Numbered from the stretch's first letter, positions 26,009 to 34,421 are shown. The stretch: DNA of 64,000 bases from an uncultured Bacteroidales bacterium (GCA_900542185.1 UQMZ01000003.1:1-64000), one strand, 5' to 3'. A program made the numbers and translations. Notes: generated from the letters alone by a model not told the origin.

Positions 26009-26595
26009 TCAGACTTTTGCTTTAAGTATTCTTTAGCAGTAAAATCCAGTTCGTCATACCATTCCTGACCGAAGCGTGCCACAAGCGGACCCTTCAGGAA
26101 CTCGTATGCCCTGACACCGAGCTTGCGGCCTAACTTCTCGGCCGGGCGGCAAATCTTCCACCTGTGCAGGTTCACGGCCGTAAAGCCGTCGTACTCCTTG
26201 AGCCGCACGGGATAGAGGCGGCAGCTGATGGGTTTCACGTCATGGTCCAGCGTACCGGCGCGCAACGCTTTCTCCAGGGCGCACAGGCACATACCGTTTG
26301 CCTCGTGCGTGGTGAAGGCACATTCGCAGCCGTTCACCAGTGCCGTGACGCGGTCGCCCTCGCGGTCCAGATAGTCAACGCCGTTCTCCTTAACCTCGCG
26401 CACGGCGGCGGGACTCATCATCGGCTCCACTATGTCCAGTACCTCGGCTATACGCTCGCTCTCCTCCTTGGTGACGGGGGCACCCTCGTCGCCGTCAATG
26501 CAACAGGCGCCGAGGCACGCATCAAGATCGCATACGAAGTAGCGCTCTATCAGGTCCAGACTTACCAATGTATCTTGTATCTGCAACATACTCAT
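26005..26595 (-). CDS. DUF3109 cysteine-rich protein
   Basis: The 196-residue protein has a conserved Cys set: CDLDACLGACC (23-33), CECAF, MCLC and ISCRLYP, in the pattern of DUF3109 and of proteins that bind zinc or an Fe-S cluster. The biochemical role is unknown. It overlaps the DUF5103 stop and the cls start by ATGA at both ends, so it is firmly embedded in the ung operon. No membrane span or signal peptide is seen, so it is presumably cytoplasmic. Confidence 0.85.
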   Translation of the reverse strand: MSMLQIQDTLVSLDLIERYFVCDLDACLGACCIDGDEGAPVTKEESERIAEVLDIVEPMMSPAAVREVKENGVDYLDREGDRVTALVNGCECAFTTHEANGMCLCALEKALRAGTLDHDVKPISCRLYPVRLKEYDGFTAVNLHRWKICRPAEKLGRKLGVRAYEFLKGPLVARFGQEWYDELDFTAKEYLKQKSE

Positions 26596-27833
26596 TGTAT
26601 TATATCCACCCCCACAAGGCGGTCAGCGCGTTCGCCGGGGCTCCGCTTCCATACCCTCACCACATATTGGTTGCCGGTCTCCCACTTGTTGCCGTCCAGT
26701 TCACGTACCTTGCCGTCCGCGCCCTTCACCTTATAACGGTAATTGTAGGCTCCCTGTTTCAGGGGCATCTGAAGCAGATAGGCCCCCTCGGCGTCGGAAT
26801 ACGTCATGCGGTTGCGGTCGGTAAAGAGGCCGTCGGTCACCTCGCCGTCAACATAGACCTCGCCGCCGGGTATCTCGTCTGTATCCAGACGGAAATGCAC
26901 CGTAATGTAATCGGCACCGATGTTTGAGTCGGTGGCGTTATATTCGCGCACTATGTAACGGCCATGCTGCGTGCGGTCGTAGGCATACTCCCTGCGGGCC
27001 CGCGGCACGTCGGGCTTGAGCCAGACGTGGAAGTTGGTTCCCTCGTAATGCAGCGAGTCCACTTTCATTCCCGCGAAGCGGTTGGACACCGATTCAAAAC
27101 GAAGGTATTCGTTTCCGGCCGGGAAGATAAGCTGCGGGATGTGCTCGTATATCAACACGTTGCCATTGACACGTCCCGGCATGGGAATCATGCGTGTTTC
27201 GTTGTCGATATTCTGGCTCACCTCCACGCGATAGTCGCCGTAGGGATTCGAGCCGTCCTGAAGGTCGACTGTCACGGCCAGTCCCAATTGCTGCCATTCG
27301 TCGTTGAAACCGCGGTCGGTGCGCGACGTCATGGTGCCGGCCACCTCGGCCATGTTCTCGCAGACCTGGAACCGGGCCTGCAGCAGCACGTCGTCAGGTT
27401 CCTGCGGGTCGTACACCTGCAACAGATAGTTGCCGCTCCGCAATATGCCGCACCGCTCGTCCGGAATCTCGATGCGATAGTTCACGTAATGCACGAACGT
27501 GGCGGTGGAATAAGCGAAATCCTCGATCTTATTGGCGTTGAAACCGTCTATGTATTCACTCTCCACAAGAGCCGAGGGCTGCCAGTCGGCGTTGCAGTGT
27601 ATCAGCCTCCATTCCAGCCAGCTGTTGTCCTCTCCTATCTCATCAAACGTTATCTCGATCCTGTCCTGCGAGCCGATGCGGATTACGGGCGGCGCGTCGA
27701 ACAGGTCGATGTTCTGCACTTTCAGTGTCTTGAACCTCGGCGAGAATATCTGCTGGCGCGTGTCTATGTCGGCCCGGGCCGCGGTCAATACCGTGGTCAG
27801 CGCTACAAGGAATGTCAGCAGTCGTCTTACCAT
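26592..27833 (-). CDS. DUF5103 secreted protein
   Basis: ATG at 27833, which overlaps the ung stop within GTATGGTAA, is followed by a signal peptide (MVRRLLTFLVALTTVLTAARA). The open frame extends 35 codons further upstream into ung but without signal-like sequence, so that part is discarded. The 413-residue product is beta-rich with an Ig-like N-terminal domain and a second sandwich that looks carbohydrate-binding-like (GGEVYVDGEVTDGLF, about 330-345). The family is confined largely to Bacteroidetes and is of unknown function. The next gene overlaps by 4 bp. Confidence 0.82.
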   Translation of the reverse strand: MVRRLLTFLVALTTVLTAARADIDTRQQIFSPRFKTLKVQNIDLFDAPPVIRIGSQDRIEITFDEIGEDNSWLEWRLIHCNADWQPSALVESEYIDGFNANKIEDFAYSTATFVHYVNYRIEIPDERCGILRSGNYLLQVYDPQEPDDVLLQARFQVCENMAEVAGTMTSRTDRGFNDEWQQLGLAVTVDLQDGSNPYGDYRVEVSQNIDNETRMIPMPGRVNGNVLIYEHIPQLIFPAGNEYLRFESVSNRFAGMKVDSLHYEGTNFHVWLKPDVPRARREYAYDRTQHGRYIVREYNATDSNIGADYITVHFRLDTDEIPGGEVYVDGEVTDGLFTDRNRMTYSDAEGAYLLQMPLKQGAYNYRYKVKGADGKVRELDGNKWETGNQYVVRVWKRSPGERADRLVGVDIIQ

Positions 27834-28507
27834 ACGATGGGTGTTTTGCCGTGCGCCACAAGGTATTCGTTGGCGCGCGTGAACTGATGGTTGCCGAAGA
27901 ATCCGCGGCTGGCCGACAAGGGCGACGGGTGCACGCAAGTCATGACCAAGTGACGGCTACGGTCTATGAAATCGCCGCGCCGTATGGCGTCCGAACCCCA
28001 CAACAGGAATACCAGGTGGTCGCGCTGTTCGGCCAAGAGGCGCACCGCCGCTTCGGTGAACCGTTCCCAGCCTATGCCGCTGTGCGATTTGGGCTGATGC
28101 TCGCGCACGGTCAGTGAGGCGTTGAGCAGCAGTACGCCCTGCCGCGCCCAGCGGGTCAGGTCGCCGTCAGCGGGTATCGGCGCGCCGGTGTCGTCGCTCA
28201 CTTCCTTAAAGATGTTGCGCAGCGACGGGGGTATCAGCACGCCGGGAGCTACGGAAAATGCCAGACCGTTAGCCTGACCCGGGCCATGATAAGGGTCCTG
28301 GCCCATTATCACAACCTTCACCTGGTCGAAAGGGGTGTTGTCGAACGCCGCGAATATACGGCTGCCCGGCGGGTAGCACGGATTATTAGGGCGCGAATAC
28401 TCGTCGCGCACCCGTGCCGTAAGCTCGCGGAAATACGGAGATGCGAATTCCTGCGACAGCACCCGCTTCCATCCCGACTCTATGCGTATATCCTTATTAT
28501 CATCCAT
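27827..28507 (-). CDS. ung: Uracil-DNA glycosylase, family 1
   Basis: The 226-residue enzyme has GQDPYHGPGQAN (69-80; catalytic Asp71), LLLNASLTV (126-134), FLLWGSDA (about 167-174) and HPSPLSA with the second catalytic His193. It removes uracil from DNA to start base-excision repair. Length and motifs are standard. It is the first gene of an operon with DUF5103, DUF3109 and cls; its stop overlaps the next ATG by 7 bp. Confidence 0.97.
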   Translation of the reverse strand: MDDNKDIRIESGWKRVLSQEFASPYFRELTARVRDEYSRPNNPCYPPGSRIFAAFDNTPFDQVKVVIMGQDPYHGPGQANGLAFSVAPGVLIPPSLRNIFKEVSDDTGAPIPADGDLTRWARQGVLLLNASLTVREHQPKSHSGIGWERFTEAAVRLLAEQRDHLVFLLWGSDAIRRGDFIDRSRHLVMTCVHPSPLSASRGFFGNHQFTRANEYLVAHGKTPIVW

Positions 28508-28527
28508 TGTTATCGTGCGTTACCTAA

Positions 28528-28535
28528 CAAAGTTA
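28528..28535 (-). promoter_or_regulatory. -7 element (TAACTTTG) of the ung operon
   Basis: On the minus strand TAACTTTG occupies 28535-28528, 20 bp before the ung ATG. The -33 region is poor (no TTG at 19-21 bp). Confidence 0.6.
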
Positions 28536-28610
28536 GCAACAATTTCGCTATATACCATAAAAAATTGACATAAATTTGAGCGAATAGTTAAATATCCCCG
28601 ATTTTTTCAC

Positions 28611-28618
28611 TAACTTTG
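28611..28618 (+). promoter_or_regulatory. -7 element (TAACTTTG) of the tRNA-Arg gene
   Basis: TAACTTTG at 28611-28618 lies 68 bp before the tRNA. A second match, TAAATTTG, is at 28571-28578. Neither has a clear -33 TTG. Confidence 0.55.
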
Positions 28619-28685
28619 CAATCGGAAAGCGGGCGCCGGCTTCGATTTCATGTAAATCGGCAGCACCCCGACCACCGCATATAAC

Positions 28686-28757
28686 GTTCCCGTAGTTCAA
28701 TGGATAGAATATCGGATTCCGGTTCCGACGATTAGGGTTCGACTCCCTACGGGAATA
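28686..28757 (+). tRNA. tRNA-Arg (anticodon CCG)
   Basis: The 72-nt cloverleaf has a 7-bp acceptor stem GTTCCCG/CGGGAAT (terminal G-U), D stem GTTC/GAAT, anticodon stem TCGGA/TCCGA with loop TTCCGGT (anticodon CCG at its centre), a 4-nt variable loop, T stem TAGGG/CCCTA with loop TTCGACT, and discriminator A. CCA is not encoded. Confidence 0.96.
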
Positions 28758-28763
28758 CAGAGT

Positions 28764-28807
28764 AAAAACTCCAATCTGCTGTTCATCAGTAGATTGGAGT
28801 TTTTTTT
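28764..28807 (+). terminator. Rho-independent terminator of the tRNA gene
   Basis: ACTCCAATCT (28768-28777) pairs perfectly with AGATTGGAGT (28791-28800), preceded by A5 and followed by T7, so it could work in both directions. Confidence 0.93.
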
Positions 28808-28809
28808 AT

Positions 28810-28842
28810 TAGTAGCGCGGCTGGGGACAGCCCGCGCTACTA
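28810..28842. repeat. REP-like palindrome, copy A
   Basis: TAGTAGCGCGG pairs with CCGCGCTACTA around a CTGGGGACAG core. The TAG stop codon of the convergent 28840-29664 gene lies inside it. The same element recurs at 34362-34421 and 34480-34509. Confidence 0.88.
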
Positions 28843-29664
28843 CAGCGTCGGGGACTTGATCAGGGTCTGGATGTCGGCGAGGGTGAACCCGCCTTCCAGA
28901 TACAGGACCGCGTCGTGCTGCTTGTAGTCGCCGCCCTGCACTATCAGCAGTTTCGTAAACTCTTTCTTCGCTTCGTCCCACACCCCGTAGAATTCAGATG
29001 CCTTTTCGTTCCTGACCTCGCGGGACACAAGCTCCAGACCGTTTCGGCCTATCAGTTCCTGCACGGCATGTTTCAGCTTGCTGTCGTTGTACGAGTATTT
29101 GCATTTCACCATCTCCATTTTTGTCACCTTGTCCACCGGAATGTCCTGCACGGTCTTGGGTGACAGCGTGCGCAGCATCAACGGCGACAGATACGTGTAG
29201 TCGTACATGCTCGCGTTTTTGGAGAAGTCGGCGAAATATTGCCGGCGGTCTTTTGCATCCCTTACGTCTATGCCCAGAAACTGCCAGTCCTTGGATTCCA
29301 CCAGGTCAATGCTCTTTGTATCGGCAGGGAGGGCCGGGAAAATCAGATCGAATTCCGCAACTCCGGACTTCGGCATCCAATACTGCTCGTCTATGCCGAT
29401 TCCCACGGTATTCTTCAAAGGATACGTTTCGGTTCCGGCCTGAATATAAGTGTTTTTGGATATTCTGATCCACCATTCGGGCCTGAATTTTACCGACAGC
29501 CTCACCACGGTGGAATCGGGCAAAAGGTCCACACCGCAGACGGTGACCCGGCACTCTCGGTTGTCGGTGGTGTTGAGACGCACCGGGGGATAGTTGACTG
29601 TCCTCGCCGCAATAGGCAACGCCAGCATGGCGACCACGCCCAGTATATAAAGCAACTTTTTCAT
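28840..29664 (-). CDS. Exported protein of the sigma-factor operon (paralogue domain at C-terminus)
   Basis: I do not recognise a named family. The 274-residue product has a signal peptide (about 1-20) and a beta-rich N-terminal half (about 25-130). A C-terminal half (about 155-270) is homologous to the neighbouring 155-residue protein; shared landmarks include a D-K-[VI]-x3-E-M-V box, an [EM]FY[GA]VWD motif and a closing G-[EG]-[LF]-T stretch. It is the last gene of the ECF sigma/anti-sigma operon and starts 11 bp after its paralogue. The stop lies inside a REP-like palindrome. An envelope role is inferred from the signal peptide and operon. Confidence 0.7.
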   Translation of the reverse strand: MKKLLYILGVVAMLALPIAARTVNYPPVRLNTTDNRECRVTVCGVDLLPDSTVVRLSVKFRPEWWIRISKNTYIQAGTETYPLKNTVGIGIDEQYWMPKSGVAEFDLIFPALPADTKSIDLVESKDWQFLGIDVRDAKDRRQYFADFSKNASMYDYTYLSPLMLRTLSPKTVQDIPVDKVTKMEMVKCKYSYNDSKLKHAVQELIGRNGLELVSREVRNEKASEFYGVWDEAKKEFTKLLIVQGGDYKQHDAVLYLEGGFTLADIQTLIKSPTL

Positions 29665-29675
29665 TGGTATGTGTT

Positions 29676-30143
29676 TTAATTGTTCTCAAATAAGTTTGAT
29701 AAATCCTTAGGAGTCAGCTCTCCTGCCAGATACATCAGCCTGGCTTGGCAATGCTCCGCATCGCGATACTTTATCAGCAGCAGATGGGTAAACACTCCGC
29801 GGTCCGAATCCCAGACGGCATAGAATTCATTGCGTTTCCGGTCGTCGTCACGGGCAAACATCAGCTCCATCCCGTTGTCGGCTATGGCTCTGGACACTGT
29901 TTCCCTGAAGTTGCGTCCGCATCCCAGGTCTTTGGTGCCGACCATCTCCACAAGCCGGATTTTATCCATCGGCATATTCATGGTCATCTTCTTGGCGCAT
30001 ACGGGTTCCTTATCCGGCATCAGGGATGTATATTCAAACCCCTTCACGTTGTCGAGCCTGTCGAACTGCCGCGCCGTATTTTCGGCATGAGGGCTCAAAT
30101 AAATAGCCATCAGGGCTACTAAAATGAAAAAAATCCTTTTCAT
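29676..30143 (-). CDS. Small exported protein of the sigma-factor operon
   Basis: The 155-residue protein has a signal peptide (MKRIFFILVALMAIYLSPHA) and a single domain shared with the C-terminal half of the next gene product, including NEFYAVWDSDRGVFTHLLLI. Position and size resemble the DUF4252-type proteins that often accompany ECF sigma factors in Bacteroidetes, but I cannot assign the family firmly. It overlaps the anti-sigma gene stop by ATGA (30140-30143), so it is translationally coupled. Confidence 0.72.
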   Translation of the reverse strand: MKRIFFILVALMAIYLSPHAENTARQFDRLDNVKGFEYTSLMPDKEPVCAKKMTMNMPMDKIRLVEMVGTKDLGCGRNFRETVSRAIADNGMELMFARDDDRKRNEFYAVWDSDRGVFTHLLLIKYRDAEHCQARLMYLAGELTPKDLSNLFENN

Positions 30144-30814
30144 AATTCACACAATATGGAATTCAAAATTTCCGAAGCATCCTTCAGACTGCCATACACG
30201 TCGATGGACATTTCCTGTCCGTCATCCAATACCTCCGGCGACACCACAATCGTGATTTCATTCGGAATATCCTGCACATGGCCGGGCCTGACCACATCGG
30301 ACATCTCCTCGCGCATAGCAAAGAAGGTGGCCCAGGCATCTTCCGGATCAGCGGGCGCGGTATCTTCCGGCTGTTCGGCGGCAACGCGTGTCTGCGTATG
30401 CGCGTATGCTTTCCGAGACACAACCGAAGGCCGCACCGGAACAGGCGTATTTCCTGTGTAATCATCCTGTATTTTTACCGATTCCGCCGGCTTCACCGTT
30501 TCAACGGCCGCCATCCGCGCGGCTTTCTCAGTTCCGTAATCAGGCATGAACAGCCACACGGCTACAGTTATGACCACGGCGCATGCCGCCGCTGCCGACA
30601 GCCATAACCCCACGACCGGACGCCGTTTAGTTTTCTTTTCCCTGGCGGCAAGACTGCTGATGAATACATCGGCTTCCGCAGCCAGTATCTCGTAATCCGA
30701 ATCTGAAACACACGCCTCCAGTTCCCTCTCCTCCCCGGCGGAAAGAGACGCATCGTCCCAGGCGCCCAACAGCGCCGACAGCTTGCGGTAATCCATGTTC
30801 TCTCTCCTTTTCAT
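30140..30814 (-). CDS. Putative anti-sigma factor (single-pass membrane protein)
   Basis: The 224-residue protein has a ~65-residue acidic cytoplasmic N-terminus, one membrane span (VVGLWLSAAAACAVVITVAVW, in two halves near 67-87) and a periplasmic tail with low complexity in the middle. This is the layout of anti-sigma factors next to ECF genes. Two starts are possible: ATG 30814, overlapping the sigma gene stop by ATGA, or ATG 30796, which follows an AAGGAGAG stretch. It probably holds the neighbouring sigma factor inactive at the membrane; the classic zinc-binding HxxxCxxC motif is absent. Confidence 0.78.
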   Translation of the reverse strand: MKRRENMDYRKLSALLGAWDDASLSAGEERELEACVSDSDYEILAAEADVFISSLAAREKKTKRRPVVGLWLSAAAACAVVITVAVWLFMPDYGTEKAARMAAVETVKPAESVKIQDDYTGNTPVPVRPSVVSRKAYAHTQTRVAAEQPEDTAPADPEDAWATFFAMREEMSDVVRPGHVQDIPNEITIVVSPEVLDDGQEMSIDVYGSLKDASEILNSILCEL

Positions 30815-31299
30815 TTTATATCGTTGTTAAAGTATTCCTTAAGTCTTTTTCTCGCTCTTGACAGCAGTGTGCGGACATTGCCGGGCGACTGTCCCGACAT
30901 CTTAGCCACGTCATCGTTCGACAGGCCTAAGATTGCCGACATCCTTATCACCTCGCGCTGCGAAGTCGGCAACGACTCGATCTGTTCCATCACCTTGGCG
31001 AGCCGGTCTTTATCCTCTAACCGTGTCTGCGGGTCGAGACTTTCGATTATCTCGGGAATGACGGTCTCCAGTCGGTTGGTGCGACGCAGCATCGACAGCG
31101 CGCAGTTTCTGACGGTGCGCAGACAGTATGCCTTCACGTTATCAACACGCTCCAGTTCGTCGCGTCGGTTCCACAACGCCAGCAGACAGTCCTGCAGACA
31201 GTCGGACGCATCCTCGCGGTCGCCCAGCACGGCCATCGCCATACCGGCCATCAGCCGGTGATGCGGCATCACTATGTCCCTGAACTGCTGTTCCGTCAT
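30811..31299 (-). CDS. ECF-type RNA polymerase sigma factor
   Basis: The 162-residue protein has region 2 (HHRLMAGMAMAVLGDREDASDCLQDCLLALW, in segments at about 13-43; the DxxDCLQD core contacts the -10 element) and region 4 (LPTSQREVIRMSAILGLSNDDVAKMSGQSPGNVRTLLSRARKRL, about 110-153). Short linker, no extra domains. It is first in an operon with the putative anti-sigma and two exported paralogous proteins, which are likely part of its regulon or its sensor. A minus-strand TAATTTTTG lies upstream near 31366-31374. Confidence 0.93.
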   Translation of the reverse strand: MTEQQFRDIVMPHHRLMAGMAMAVLGDREDASDCLQDCLLALWNRRDELERVDNVKAYCLRTVRNCALSMLRRTNRLETVIPEIIESLDPQTRLEDKDRLAKVMEQIESLPTSQREVIRMSAILGLSNDDVAKMSGQSPGNVRTLLSRARKRLKEYFNNDIK

Positions 31300-31373
31300 G
31301 TCTCGGTTTTTACTGTCGTTTTATAATAAGACTCGCAACCCCGTTTTTTGTTACAAAAAAGACAAAAATTATG

Positions 31374-31462
31374 GTGCGTGCGTAGTGGCGCGGGTACTCC
31401 GTGCCGCGCAGGGTCTTTTGACAGGAGAACAGGAGAACAGGAGTGCGTGCGTAGTGGCGCGG
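31374..31462. repeat. 20-bp direct repeats with palindromic flanks before the sigma operon
   Basis: GTGCGTGCGTAGTGGCGCGG occurs at 31374-31393 and 31443-31462. The sequence after copy 1 (ACTCCGTGCCGCGC) is the reverse complement of the sequence around the end of copy 2 (GCGCGGCACGGAGT). Between them AGGAGAAC is repeated. The gap 31300-31480 holds no gene. Confidence 0.85.
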
Positions 31463-31480
31463 CACGGAGTGCCCACGCAA

Positions 31481-32731
31481 CTATTCTCTGGTTTGCGCGT
31501 TGCCGCGTATAAGCCACTTGTAGGTGGTGAGCTCGCGGAGGGCCATCGGGCCGCGTGCATGAAGTTTCTGTGTCGAGATGCCTATCTCGGCCCCCAGGCC
31601 GAACTGTGCGCCGTCGGTAAACGAGGTCGGTGCGTTGTGATACACGCACGCCGAATCCACCATCGTCAGGAAACGGTCGGCGGCCTCGGATTTCTCGGTC
31701 ACGATGCTGTCGGAATGTCCCGAACCATACCGGGAGATGTGTTCCAGTGCCTCGTCTAAGTTCCCGACCGTCTTCACCGACATCTTATAATCAAGGAATT
31801 CCCGGCCGAAACAGTCGGCATCGGCTTCTTTCAGCAATTCATCGGCATATTGCCCTTTTAATGCCGCGTAGGCCTCCGAATCGGCATAAATGGTCACATT
31901 CTTAGCCTTTACTCCGGCACACAAAGCCGACAGATCCCCGAGTCGGCTGCGGTCCACTATCAGCGTGTCCAGCGCGTTGCAGACGCTGACGCGCCGCGTC
32001 TTGGCGTTGGTCACTATCTTCTCCCCCTTCACCACATCGCCGTCGGCATGGAAATAGGCGTGACACACGCCGGCACCTGTCTCTATCACCGGTATGCGGG
32101 CGTTATCCCGCACATAATCTATCAGCGACTTGCTGCCGCGTGGAATCAGCAGGTCAACCATACCTCGCGCCCTTAACAGCCGCGCTGTCGCCTCGCGGTC
32201 CGAAGGAAGCAGCGTCACCGCGCCGGTGTCTATTCCATGCCGGGACAGCACGGAGTGTATTACCTCCACGATGGCCAGGTTGGAGCATTCGGCATCGTGA
32301 CCTCCTTTCAGCACCACGGCGTTGCCCGATTTCAGACAAAGGCCCGTCACGTCCACCGTCACATTGGGACGCGCCTCGTATATCACGCCGATCACACCGA
32401 AAGGCACGGCAACTTTTTCGAGTTTCAGTCCGTTCGGCAAGGTCCTCGCCTCGAGCGTATGGTGCAGCGGAGATGCTAACTCGGCCACATGTAGCAGGTC
32501 AGAGGCTATGCCCTCCAGACGGCTTTGTGACAATGCCAGTCGGTCACGCATCGGATTGGCGACGTCCATACGCTCCATATCGCTGGCGTTAGCGGCTAAT
32601 ATTCTCGCGCTCTCCGATAATAATGCATCGGCAATGTCGCGCAATGTCGAATCTATTTCCTCGTCGGTCAGCGTCAGCAAGGTCCGGGAGGCATGCTTTG
32701 CCCCTTTCAGCAATTCGGTAATATCTTTCAT
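31481..32731 (-). CDS. proA: Glutamate-5-semialdehyde dehydrogenase
   Basis: The ATG at 32731 overlaps the proB stop by ATGA and gives a 416-residue protein of normal ProA length; a start seven codons upstream would lie inside proB. Family landmarks are GVIGVIYEARPNVTVD, the nucleotide-binding LKGGHDA, and SVCNALDTL with the catalytic Cys. It reduces gamma-glutamyl phosphate with NADPH in proline synthesis. It is the third gene of proC-proB-proA. Confidence 0.96.
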   Translation of the reverse strand: MKDITELLKGAKHASRTLLTLTDEEIDSTLRDIADALLSESARILAANASDMERMDVANPMRDRLALSQSRLEGIASDLLHVAELASPLHHTLEARTLPNGLKLEKVAVPFGVIGVIYEARPNVTVDVTGLCLKSGNAVVLKGGHDAECSNLAIVEVIHSVLSRHGIDTGAVTLLPSDREATARLLRARGMVDLLIPRGSKSLIDYVRDNARIPVIETGAGVCHAYFHADGDVVKGEKIVTNAKTRRVSVCNALDTLIVDRSRLGDLSALCAGVKAKNVTIYADSEAYAALKGQYADELLKEADADCFGREFLDYKMSVKTVGNLDEALEHISRYGSGHSDSIVTEKSEAADRFLTMVDSACVYHNAPTSFTDGAQFGLGAEIGISTQKLHARGPMALRELTTYKWLIRGNAQTRE

Positions 32732-33513
32732 GACGGTAAGAATCGTGTGCACACTGTCCCGCTATGTTCGTTCAGCACCAGGTCGGACAGTATTCCCTCG
32801 CGCTTGCCGTTGGCAATGATCACTTCCACGCCCTGCGCGGCGGTCTGACGGGCTATGCCGCATTTCGACACCATGCCGCCACGCCCCAGTCCCGACTTCG
32901 ATGTACTGATGTATTGGTCGATGTCGCATCCCGGTTCCACGGTGCGTATCACTTCCACTCCCTCGTCGCCGGGACGGCCGGAATAGAGGCCGTCGACGTT
33001 GCTGAGTATTATCAGTGAATCGGCGTCCATCATCGTTGAGATCAGCCCCGACAGCTCGTCGTTGTCGGTGAACATCAGCTCGGTTACACACACCGTATCG
33101 TTCTCGTTCACTATCGGTATCACGCCGTTGTCCAGCATCACGCGCATGCAGTTGCGCTGGTTGGTGTATTGCTCGGGCGTCGAGAAATTCTCCTTCATTG
33201 TCAACACCTGGCCCACAACCAAGCCGTGGTCGCGAAACAGCTCGAAGTACCTGTCTATCAGCTTGGCCTGTCCCACGGCGGAATAGAGCTGCCGCTGGTC
33301 CACGTCGCTCATAGCCTTAAGGGTCAATCCCTTAAGCTCACCTCGTCCGGAGGCCACGGCTCCAGACGACACTATTATCACCTCGATGCCGGCTCGGCGT
33401 ATGTCGGCTATCTGGTCGGTCAGCGCCGACATACGCGTGAAGTCCAGCGACCCGTCGGCGCGCGTCAGCACGTTGCTGCCTATCTTTACTACAATGCGTT
33501 TCATTCTACTCAA
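32728..33513 (-). CDS. proB: Glutamate 5-kinase (no PUA domain)
   Basis: The 261-residue protein has the amino-acid-kinase N-terminus VVKIGSNVL, SSGAVASGRG, GQVLTM, IVNENDTV and DNDELSGL, and GRGGMVSK. It phosphorylates glutamate, the first and usually proline-inhibited step of proline synthesis. The C-terminal PUA domain found in E. coli ProB is missing, as in several Bacteroidetes. It overlaps proC and proA by 4 bp each. A second ATG three codons in (33504) is an alternative start. Confidence 0.95.
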   Translation of the reverse strand: MSRMKRIVVKIGSNVLTRADGSLDFTRMSALTDQIADIRRAGIEVIIVSSGAVASGRGELKGLTLKAMSDVDQRQLYSAVGQAKLIDRYFELFRDHGLVVGQVLTMKENFSTPEQYTNQRNCMRVMLDNGVIPIVNENDTVCVTELMFTDNDELSGLISTMMDADSLIILSNVDGLYSGRPGDEGVEVIRTVEPGCDIDQYISTSKSGLGRGGMVSKCGIARQTAAQGVEVIIANGKREGILSDLVLNEHSGTVCTRFLPS

Positions 33514-34295
33514 CTATTACGGGTCAGGCCCTGTATCACGGCGTTGGTGAAACCGGCCTGCTCCATGGCGTTCAGTCCCTTGATGGTCAGTCCCCCGGGT
33601 GTGGTGACCTTGTCTATCTCCTGCTCCGGATGCGAGCCGTTGGCCTCTAAGAGCTTCAACGCACCCTCCATGGTCTGCGCCACTATGTTCAAGGCGTCCT
33701 TGGGATAGAAGCCGAGCTGTACGCCCCCCTCCTGCATGGCGCGGATAAAGCGGAATATATACGCTATGCCGCAGCCGGACAGCGACGTGGCGGCCGCCAT
33801 CAGCCGCTCCTCTATCATCATGACGGTGCCCACGTTCTCAAAAATCTCCTTCACAGCTTCGTCGCTTTCAGGAGTATTGTTCCTGCCGGCCACGAATGTC
33901 ATGGACCGGCCCACGGCGGCTGCCGTATTGGGCATGACGCGATATACCGTCCGTAACGGTCCGACGGCCATGTCTGTCAGATTTTCAAGAGTGATGCCGG
34001 CGGCCACCGATACAAGGATGGCATCCACACTCAAAGTCGCACTATACTGAGCCAACACCTGTTCCACCAGCCAGGGCTTCACAGCCAAGACCACCATGTC
34101 GGCGCCTTCTATGGCTTTTGAGTTGCAGGTATATGTCTCGATGAACGGATACTCCGACTTCAATGCGTCAAGTTTCCCTTGTGATGGATTGGAGACGGCC
34201 AAAGTATGGTCGCTTTGACCGGCGGAGATGGCGGCGGCGATGCCGCGCGCTATGGCTCCGCCCATATTGCCGGCCCCGATTATTGCTATTCTCAT
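33510..34295 (-). CDS. proC: Pyrroline-5-carboxylate reductase
   Basis: From ATG 34295 the 261-residue protein begins MRIAIIGAGNMGGAIARGI, with the Rossmann GxGxMG dinucleotide site at the very start. An in-frame ATG nine codons upstream would add non-conserved residues and lies within the predicted leader, so it is rejected. The C-terminal ProC signature (MEQAGFTNAVIQGL preceded by TTPGGLT) is complete. It makes proline from pyrroline-5-carboxylate and is the promoter-proximal gene of the operon, so all three proline steps are co-expressed. Confidence 0.96.
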   Translation of the reverse strand: MRIAIIGAGNMGGAIARGIAAAISAGQSDHTLAVSNPSQGKLDALKSEYPFIETYTCNSKAIEGADMVVLAVKPWLVEQVLAQYSATLSVDAILVSVAAGITLENLTDMAVGPLRTVYRVMPNTAAAVGRSMTFVAGRNNTPESDEAVKEIFENVGTVMMIEERLMAAATSLSGCGIAYIFRFIRAMQEGGVQLGFYPKDALNIVAQTMEGALKLLEANGSHPEQEIDKVTTPGGLTIKGLNAMEQAGFTNAVIQGLTRNS

Positions 34296-34319
34296 TTCAG
34301 AGTAATTTGATCCTGACTT

Positions 34320-34351
34320 CAAAATTACTCATTTTTCGCCATATACACAAA
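34320..34351 (-). promoter_or_regulatory. Promoter of proC-proB-proA
   Basis: On the minus strand TTTG (34351-34348), 20 bp, TAATTTTG (34327-34320). This is a perfect match to the Bacteroidetes consensus, about 25 bp before ATG 34295. Confidence 0.85.
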
Positions 34352-34361
34352 AAGACATGGT

Positions 34362-34421
34362 GATAGTAGCGCAGGCTGTCCCCAGCCGCGAAGATAGTAG
34401 CGCAGGCTGTCCCCAGCCGCG
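34362..34421. repeat. REP-like palindrome, tandem copies B and C
   Basis: Two 29-bp copies (34362-34390 and 34393-34421), 31 bp apart, each reading GATAGTAGCGCAGGCTG then TCCCCAGCCGCG. They are in opposite orientation to copies A and D. Confidence 0.9.

Noticed and set aside
28619..28685. A structured RNA between promoter and tRNA
   Set aside because: Only weak pairings are visible; it is most simply the tRNA precursor leader.
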